Shown here piece by piece: positions 17,306-21,669 of a DNA stretch of 21,669 nucleotides. Where the stretch lies: NCBI RefSeq assembly GCF_004359215.1, contig NC_090622.1, positions 2,254,825 to 2,276,493 of the forward strand. The letters run 5' to 3'. The notes under the pieces were generated by a model. It saw nothing but the letters and a program-made list of their open reading frames with translations, was not told where the DNA came from and searched no databases. The position numbers and the translations under genes were made by a program. Numbering within the stretch: the first letter of the stretch is position 1; each line of letters begins with the position of its first letter. The DNA comes from Bremia lactucae (Eukaryota; Oomycota; Peronosporomycetes; Peronosporales; Peronosporaceae).

Positions 17306-17405
17306 NNNNNNNNNNNNNNNNNNNNNNNNNNNNNNNNNNNNNNNNNNNNNNNNNNNNNNNNNNNNNNNNNNNNNNNNNNNNNNNNNNNNNNNNNNNNNNN
17401 NNNNN
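17306..17405. other. 100-N scaffold gap
   Basis: Placeholder. The right edge falls inside family I protease, at the point equivalent to 2053 in the other copy. Confidence 0.99.
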
Positions 17406-17637
17406 GCCATCCTGGCAAAGCGACTCAAACATCGCCGGTCTCTTTCTTAGAGCCCCGAGTTTAACAAAATTTTATGATGCACCCGAATCCACTAGGAAGG
17501 TCATCACGTGGTCATAGCCTCTTACATGAGCGCTATAGACCAGCAGGGTTGAGGTCCGAAATTTCGAGACCTCAGGGACTATGCTACCCATTTGTTCCAC
17601 AACTCTGAACTTAGGGGTAGCTTCAGAGTCCGCGCCA
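17406..17637 (-). pseudogene. Protease N-terminus (family I, minus strand, cut by gap)
   Basis: On the minus strand a frame overlapping the gag end reads ALxxPTGADSE, KFRVVEQMGSIVPEVSKFR, TSTLLVYSAHVRGYDHVM and DSGAS (17475-17489), then a stop (the Gln codon of SQNF has become TAA) and continues FVKLGALRKRPAMFESLCQ to the gap. Apart from that single point stop the region is clean, and it is close to 2053-2205 in sequence. PR is in the -1 frame relative to gag, as in many gag-pol junctions. Confidence 0.85.
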
Positions 17638-17657
17638 GTAGGGCATCTCGCCCCTAC
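17638..17657 (-). promoter_or_regulatory. Hairpin over the gag stop codon (possible recoding element)
   Basis: GTAGGGC...GCCCCTAC forms a 7-bp stem with a one-base bulge. On the minus strand it contains the gag TAG (17654-17656), and protease continues in the -1 frame. The same hairpin is present in the other family I copy at 2284-2303. A role in -1 frameshifting is inference; no classic X-XXY-YYZ heptamer was identified. Confidence 0.4.
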
Positions 17658-18747
17658 TGCGCTCCTGCATTTCCCGACCCCTCAGTGGTCGATGCAGAAC
17701 TCATGCGTCTCGCAAGCTGGTTCTTGCCATCGCCCTTTGGGTAGGGAGTCCTCTTGCTGGGGGTCTTCGCCCCAGCAGAGACCCTGGCATAGCAGCGAGC
17801 CAGCATATAGCCGCGCTTGCCGCATTTATAACAGACTACGTCTGCATTGCCAAACTCCATAGGAGTGGCATCTGACCTCTCGGCCGACGGCTTATACCAA
17901 GCTGTCGCCGTGGCACTGTTGTAGGATTGCTCCTCAACCAAGGCAATCTGGATTGCCTTCCCCATCATCGACGGCACCTTTCTGAAAAGGGCCTGTCGCG
18001 ATGGGGCATGTTGTAGTCCGTTCATAAACGTGGGCACCTTAACATGCTCCGGAATCGGACCTACGGTTATGGACGCCGACAGCGAGCGCATCTCTTGCAC
18101 ATTCTCTTGCAGAGATCGCTTCGCCTGTCGTGCCCCAAAGAAGCGCGCCTGAAGCAACACTTCGTTGTTCGGCGGCTGATACATGGCGCGAATCCTTTCC
18201 TTAAAGATCGCCAATGAGGGGAACGCCTTTCTGTCCGCCATAAGCGCCGAGTAAGCCCACTCTGAGGCCTTACCACGCAGATGCGACATGGCGTACGACA
18301 CCATCCGGCTGTCGTCCTCGATGAAGAGCGTGAAAGCGCATTGCTCCACGGCTAAAAGCCAGTGGACGATCGTGTGTGCTGCAGTTCCATCGAACTGGGC
18401 GATTCCATCCGAATGGGCCTCGGCTGATGCTGCCGGGCAGAGAGCATCTCAACAGTCCTGTTGCGAGTGTCGCTCCGAGCCTGCTCATGCCTCAGCTCAT
18501 CCTGAGTCTGAGTGACGGATTCCGCTGCAGCATGGTCCTGTGCCTCGGACGCGGCCCTCCGCTGTCCGAGCACGAATGCCTCAAACTGCTCCAACTGAGC
18601 AACATGTTGCTCAGGAGGACTACTCAGGAGCCTAGCCAGGGCTTGTTCACCGAGTCCCTGCGCCATAAGCCCTGCCACCTCCCGATGATGTTCGGAGAGG
18701 TGGGGAAAATGAGCCCAATTAATATTGAGGCTCATCCTCACGTACAC
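17654..18747 (-). pseudogene. Ty3/gypsy gag (family I), nearly intact, one frameshift
   Basis: Two long minus-strand frames join into one gag. 18352-18747 (131 codons) holds the N-terminus, beginning MYVRMSLNIN, with SEHHREVAGLMAQGLGEQAL and a coiled-coil-like region. 17654-18349 (231 codons) holds the capsid (MEQCAFTLFIEDDSRMVSY, SHLRGKASEWAYSAL, IFKERIRAMYQPPNNEVLL) and a complete CCHC knuckle, CYKCGKRGYMLARC, though with Tyr where His is usual. The break is a single missing base near 18396 by comparison with 3010-3020. Gag would form the particle and bind RNA through the knuckle. It is the best preserved gene in the window and suggests recent activity of family I. Confidence 0.92.
18595..18614. 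repeat. Perfect 20-bp palindrome inside gag
   Basis: CTGAGCAACATGTTGCTCAG is its own reverse complement. It encodes EQHVAQ on the minus strand. The homologous site in the plus-strand copy (4291-4310) is also a perfect 20-bp palindrome, with a paired change. Confidence 0.95.
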
Positions 18748-18791
18748 GCGCAGAGATGCGGGTCGTGGGAAGGATTTAAAGTGCTACCAAG
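18748..18791 (-). promoter_or_regulatory. gag leader and candidate primer-binding site (family I)
   Basis: On the minus strand the LTR end ...CTACA is followed by CT and TGGTAGCACTTTAAATCC, then a short leader to the gag ATG at 18747. The TGG two bases after the LTR is where a tRNA 3' CCA end would pair. I did not identify the tRNA. Confidence 0.5.
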
Positions 18792-19171
18792 TGTAGGCGT
18801 GCACGTCGTAATGCGGCAATGCTCTACTTAGACAAACACCCTAGCACAGCGAGGAAGCGGTTTAACCTACTTCTCTTGCGTGCAGTGAGGTAAGTGTGGT
18901 GGGCGCGTTAGTGATCTCACCCAACACACTAAGTACTCTGGTTAAGTGTCGTCACGGGAGCGGTAATCCGGCTCCTCGTGCGCACTTACCAAGTAGGAAG
19001 TAGTTTTCATACTGATTTATGTTTAATCGTATTAAATATAAATACCTATTTTTACCAATTATAGTGCCATCTCTATAGATAACACTTTATATGTATTGCG
19101 AGCGTATCTTTCTAGATACCTCGCGTAACGAATGACGCTAGCCGTCATCACGGATGACGCTGGGCGTCATC
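18792..19171 (-). repeat. Family I LTR (5' LTR of the minus-strand gag), truncated
   Basis: Lies between the primer-binding site and the family II LTR that begins at 19172. The part 18905-19150 matches 3090-3326. It holds the CACGGGAGC/GCTCCTCGTG hairpin (near 18954-18981), an A/T-rich TATA-like stretch at 19015-19045 (reads TATTTATATTTAA on the minus strand), the GCGAGCGTATC dyad and two adjacent GATGACGC-type hairpins at 19132-19171. The 5' end is cut by the family II LTR. Confidence 0.7.
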
Positions 19172-19622
19172 TGTAACGGGGTGTATCGTTACATGAAATT
19201 AACACTTAAAGGTTGTTAATTTATTTATTATCCAAAAGGTAGGTACTATTTGCAGGATATTACTTTAATAGTAATGTTCAGAATTCTTATCCATAAATAG
19301 GTATAGACCATTATATCTATTTATTCCGCAGCCTAATCAGCTGTAGAGATAAACAAAAGAGAGATACAGATAAGATAAGATAAGAATTCAATTGCATGTT
19401 TAGTATTAGATTATAATTAAGTAGCATTTACAAGATAGATAGAAGAGATACTTATTATATTAATACAGTTTTCATTTTATCCTCTTTAGGCTAGTTACCT
19501 TAAAGAGAAGTCTTCCTCTGCACGTACTAGTGTACGTGAAATAACGTAAGGCACCACTCGCAACTGAAGCAGTGCGAAGTGGACTTGTACTGAAGCAGTA
19601 CATGTCGTAGTGCCCCGTTACA
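19172..19622 (+). repeat. Family II LTR, 451 bp, with 10-bp terminal inverted repeats
   Basis: Starts TGTAACGGGG (19172-19181) and ends CCCCGTTACA (19613-19622): perfect 10-bp inverted ends within the usual TG...CA. It is followed two bases later by a TGG primer-binding site and 51 bases later by gag. The centre is A/T-rich with TATA-like runs and three GATAA units near 19371-19385. The 3' third is dense in hairpins (for example 19521-19527/19532-19538). A truncated sister lies at 13156-13244. It would supply promoter and polyadenylation signals. Confidence 0.85.
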
Positions 19623-19624
19623 CC

Positions 19625-19645
19625 TGGTAGCATTTTGTAGTCCGT
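19625..19645 (+). promoter_or_regulatory. Candidate primer-binding site (family II)
   Basis: TGGTAGCATTTTGTAGTCC begins two bases after the LTR end. The equivalent leader at about 16669 begins TGGTGCCACTTTGTAGTCC. TGG is the expected complement of a tRNA CCA end; the primer tRNA is not identified. Confidence 0.5.
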
Positions 19646-19672
19646 CCAAGGACCACATTTTCTACATCTAAT

Positions 19673-20160
19673 ATGGACATGTTAGATGATAGTGGGTATA
19701 CGCATCACGTTTCCCGTGAAAGCTACTCCTTTCTAAGCGATATAGAAAGGAGTGCGGTTGAACGAATTAGTTCGACCGTAGAAACGATGCAATCTTGGCA
19801 TTGCTGTCCAATTTGGATAGAGATGCCCTCCATTCAGCCGTCGCCAAGTTCATACAACATGAACTTGACGAGGTGAAGGAAAGGTAGCCTTGCTGAATCA
19901 GCAAGGCTCTCAACAGGCAGAACTGTTGAGGTTACAACAGGTACAGACCTCTGTACCTGGGATGACGCACACGCGTCGTCCCGAAACCCTAAAGATTGGC
20001 ATCTTTAAGTATATGAGAATCGAAAAAGACTCCCTTTTAAGATGGTTTGTCGAGTTGGACGATGCCATAAGGGCACGTCACATCGTCGACGAGCAAATGC
20101 AAGTCGCATTCGCTCAATCAAATTTGGCAAGTCGTGCCAAAACTTGGGCATCAGCTCCGC
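19673..20160 (+). pseudogene. Ty3/gypsy gag N-terminal part (family II), two frameshifts, truncated
   Basis: Starts ATG at 19673 (MDMLDDSGYTHHVSRESYSF, LSDIERSAVERISSTVETMQ). A frameshift near 19795 moves to LALLSNLDRDALHSAVAKFI and QHELDEVKER, then a stop. A second shift near 19887 continues as LNQQGSQQAELLRLQQVQ, then from about 19986 TLKIGIFKYMRIEKDSLLRW, FVELDDAIRARHIVDEQMQV and AFAQSNLASRAKTWA, a retrotransposon capsid core. Similarity to gag ends near 20155, where minus-strand coiled-coil sequence begins: a recombination or deletion junction. The coding stretch is saturated with short dyads. The C-terminal capsid and knuckle are missing but seen at 16925-17080 and 12964-13005 in related copies. 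Confidence 0.82.
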
Positions 20161-20517
20161 CCGTACATCAGTACACGGCTTCTTCCGAGGACGGATTTGA
20201 CCACCCCTTGCAAGAATCCCCAAAAGATTCTTGTGATCGCGTACCAGGTTCTCATGTTGAACCTGAAGTTTCTCATGCCGGTTCGGGATATCCTCGAAAC
20301 TACGATGAGCTGACGACAGCTCATCGCGAACAGCATGATACTTCCGCTCGTACTCCAACATGGAGTACGCACTCTTCGAACGGTCTTCCAACCGCTCGAG
20401 ATGGTGAGCCTCCGTCTGCTCCAACGAGTGACGATTACTGCGCTCGTGTTCAAGACCCTCCTCCAATAGATAAAGGTAGCGGTCGAGTTTGTCGAACTTT
20501 GACTCTAAATTTGGCAT
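20160..20517 (-). pseudogene. Minus-strand coiled-coil frame
   Basis: The minus-strand frame starting MPNLESKFDKLDRYLYLLEE (ATG at 20517) stays open to 20005, the last part of which overlaps plus-strand gag. Residues 1-100 are charged and heptad-like (LEQTEAHHLERLEDRSK, YERKYHAVRDELSSAHRS, EKLQVQHENLVRDHKNLL), predicting a coiled coil. It ends near LARGGQIRPR at the gag junction. The plus strand is also open here (a Pro/Ser/Asp-rich frame), so which strand codes is not certain; I favour minus. A similar minus-strand coiled-coil text lies at 9470-9640. No known family recognised. Confidence 0.5.
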
Positions 20518-20956
20518 ACGGTTCGGATCTAATTTTCCTCCTCCACCACAACCATTGGTGGATTTCCACGGTTGTCAACGTTTCCTTGTGAAACGTATTC
20601 TAAACCATCGTGGTGTGAAGGGGCAGCGAACGAGTTATCTGGTTCGCTGGCGCGGTTATCCACCTTCGCAAAACAGCTGGGAGCCTCGTTCCCAGCTGGT
20701 TGTTGACGTTGAGGGCCTCGTCCGTAAGTATGACGAGATCCATCCGATGGATCAGAAGGTCCATCGGAAAACACGCGCACCTGGCGCTTGTAAATCGATT
20801 GCAAAACGTCAATCGCGTACGCATCTCAATAGAGATGCGTGCCCTTCCATAGGGCGAAGAAAGGGAAATAGACATCCCCTTTTACCCTCTTCGAGTTGTC
20901 TACACAACACGGACAGGATCACCACACGTGAGGCATGGACCCCCAGCCTCACGTGA
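20489..20956 (+). pseudogene. Integrase C-terminal tail with chromodomain (Ty3/gypsy, chromovirus type)
   Basis: The frame is open from 20489 (TTG; no ATG needed inside a polyprotein) to a stop at 20956. After a PPPPQPLVD linker it reads GCQRFLVKRILNHRGVKG, QRTSYLVRWRGYPPSQNSWE and PRSQLVVDVEGLVRKYDEIH (20570-20742). This is a full chromodomain: the start strand, the YLVRWRGY core, the SWEP turn and the C-terminal helix, with the aromatic cage positions Y, W and W present. The domain binds methylated histone tails and targets insertion. The upstream integrase is absent, as coiled-coil and gag DNA precede it. The tail to 20956 is basic, low-complexity text. Confidence 0.85.
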
Positions 20957-21659
20957 CAACCGATGCAATTTATACTTTGCATCGGTTGAAGTTCGTTTCT
21001 CAAATTTAACGCGATTCGCGTTAAGTTTTTGAAGCCAGGCAATGTCTTTGACATTGCGAATGAACGCGCTCCAGGCTTGCATAAGCGAGACTTTATCTCG
21101 CTTATTGTTGCCACTAAACCATCGATGCTTAGAAACGCATCGAGATAAACATCTTCCTCAGCGCGAAATTTCTTCGCGCTGGGATCAAGGCCATGTAGCT
21201 ATGTCGCAATAAATTAAGGATATTTATTGTGACGAGTAATTTCTCCAGACAAGCAATTGATTAGCCGCTCTGGCAAAAGCCACGGCTACTTTTCAGGGTC
21301 GAGATGATACATTTTACTGTCATCACTCCCTTGAGTGGTACCCACTGAAGCAGGGGTACCACAAGAATTTTCTTACGATGGCTTACGCCATCGTCATCAC
21401 CTTGCACAGAAACACGTGCAGGTGACCGTACGGGAGACGGAACTGGCGATGAGGGATCAGCCTCATCGTCGGATCCAAATAGACTATCAACTCGCAAAAA
21501 TTGCGTAGCTCTATTATTGTAAAATCTAATTTAGAGTCGGATGACATATTTGATGTCATCCTTGGATAGCAACGGCTCAGAAAGTCGTCTATCAGAATGA
21601 GCCCTCTCATTCGAAGGCTCATAGTCAGCCGCCTGACGTCTATGAGGCGACTGTTCCAT
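20900..21659 (-). pseudogene. Decayed minus-strand ORF of unknown function, convergent with the chromodomain frame
   Basis: Protein-like text on the minus strand in several frames. From 21547 it reads MSSDSKLDFTIIELRNFCEL, IVYLDPTMRLIPHRQ (an upstream ATG at 21659 gives MEQSPHRRQADYEPSNERAH). Next comes an acidic/Pro-Ser region in another frame, SLFGSDDEADPSSPVPSPVR, then FRAEEDVYLDAFLSIDGL near 21130-21180, and an open stretch MQAWSAFIRNVKDIAWLQKL, NANRVKFEKRTSTDAKYKLH, RLSREAGGPCLTCGDPVRVV ending in a stop at 20900. CLTCGD could bind a metal. At least one stop and two frameshifts. It overlaps the 3' end of the plus-strand chromodomain frame by about 57 bases. I do not recognise a family; an accessory or gag-like gene of an opposite-strand element is possible. 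Confidence 0.5.
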
Positions 21660-21669
21660 TCTCCCCGAG

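Larger units (their letters stand above)
19521..21630. repeat. Ladder of short hairpins (dense dyad symmetry)
   Basis: At least 21 inverted repeats with perfect arms of 8-12 bp and loops of 12 nt or fewer, read by eye. Arm starts (arm length): 19725 (11), 19845 (9), 19887 (10), 19909 (8), 19938 (9), 20303 (10), 20349 (9), 20624 (8), 20674 (9), 20737 (8), 20819 (9), 20925 (10), 20957 (12), 21006 (8), 21039 (8), 21081 (10), 21159 (9), 21335 (9), 21375 (8), 21447 (8), 21539 (9). Many more have 5-7 bp arms or one mismatch (19959, 20091, 20123, 20376, 21215, 21397). For equal base frequencies 8-bp arms with loops up to 12 nt would be expected about 0.4 times in 2.1 kb. Confidence 0.93.

Noticed and set aside
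18376..18831. 151-codon open frame on the plus strand
   Set aside because: It is the antisense shadow of the well-supported minus-strand gag N-terminus.
20529..20875. Minus-strand open frames opposite the chromodomain
   Set aside because: They mirror the plus-strand chromodomain; high dyad content lengthens antisense frames here.
19521..21630. Hairpins as a series of intrinsic terminators, a CRISPR array or tRNA-like genes
   Set aside because: No T-tracts follow the stems, arm sequences all differ, spacing is irregular, and no cloverleaf or conserved repeat is present. The DNA is eukaryotic retroelement.
1..21669. Cytosine-to-thymine hypermutation (RIP-like) as the cause of decay
   Set aside because: Copies differ by mixed substitutions and indels, without the strong C-to-T bias or A/T enrichment expected. 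Not measured formally.

Overview
The window is a repeat-dense, gene-poor stretch of eukaryotic DNA that I read as oomycete (Peronosporales, Phytophthora or downy-mildew type). That assignment is inference: the decayed proteins (a gag with an 'EQC..IEDDS..VSYAMSHLRGKAS' core, pol pieces, chromodomains) resemble the Ty3/gypsy elements that fill such genomes. I see no intact host gene, tRNA, rRNA, CRISPR array or prokaryotic operon. Three 100-N gaps (1720-1819, 13245-13344, 17306-17405) split the window into four contigs.

Nearly everything is broken Ty3/gypsy retrotransposon, in at least two families. Family I: a minus-strand PR/gag/LTR copy (1820-3326), a heavily decayed plus-strand copy with the full order gag-PR-RT-RNase H-IN-chromodomain (about 4168-9430), and the best preserved piece, a minus-strand gag with one clear frameshift plus its LTR (17406-19171). 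Family II: a minus-strand gag C-terminus-PR-RT-RNase H copy ('B', about 13065 down to 10620), a minus-strand copy lacking RNase H ('A', about 16500 down to 13345), a plus-strand gag remnant (16665-17165), and a plus-strand LTR and gag start (19172-20160) that appears inserted in the family I LTR. A chromodomain (20570-20750) and a convergent decayed minus-strand ORF (20900-21659) close the window.

Bases 1-1719 are the reverse complement of 13345-15063, identical wherever compared, and both copies stop exactly at an N gap. An assembly duplication is the simplest reading.

The most unusual signal is pervasive short dyad symmetry. From 19500 to 21669 (and less densely in copies A, B and the LTRs) the DNA is almost a continuous ladder of small hairpins with 7-12 bp arms and 1-12 nt loops, running through coding frames as well as LTR and linker DNA. 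Some dyads persist, with paired substitutions, between diverged copies. The plus-strand family I element at 5000-9000 nearly lacks them and acts as an internal control. Other points of interest are a kinesin motor fragment inside the plus-strand element, a 110-bp foldback, in-frame tandem duplications in the copy A pol leader, and a hairpin over the family I gag stop codon.
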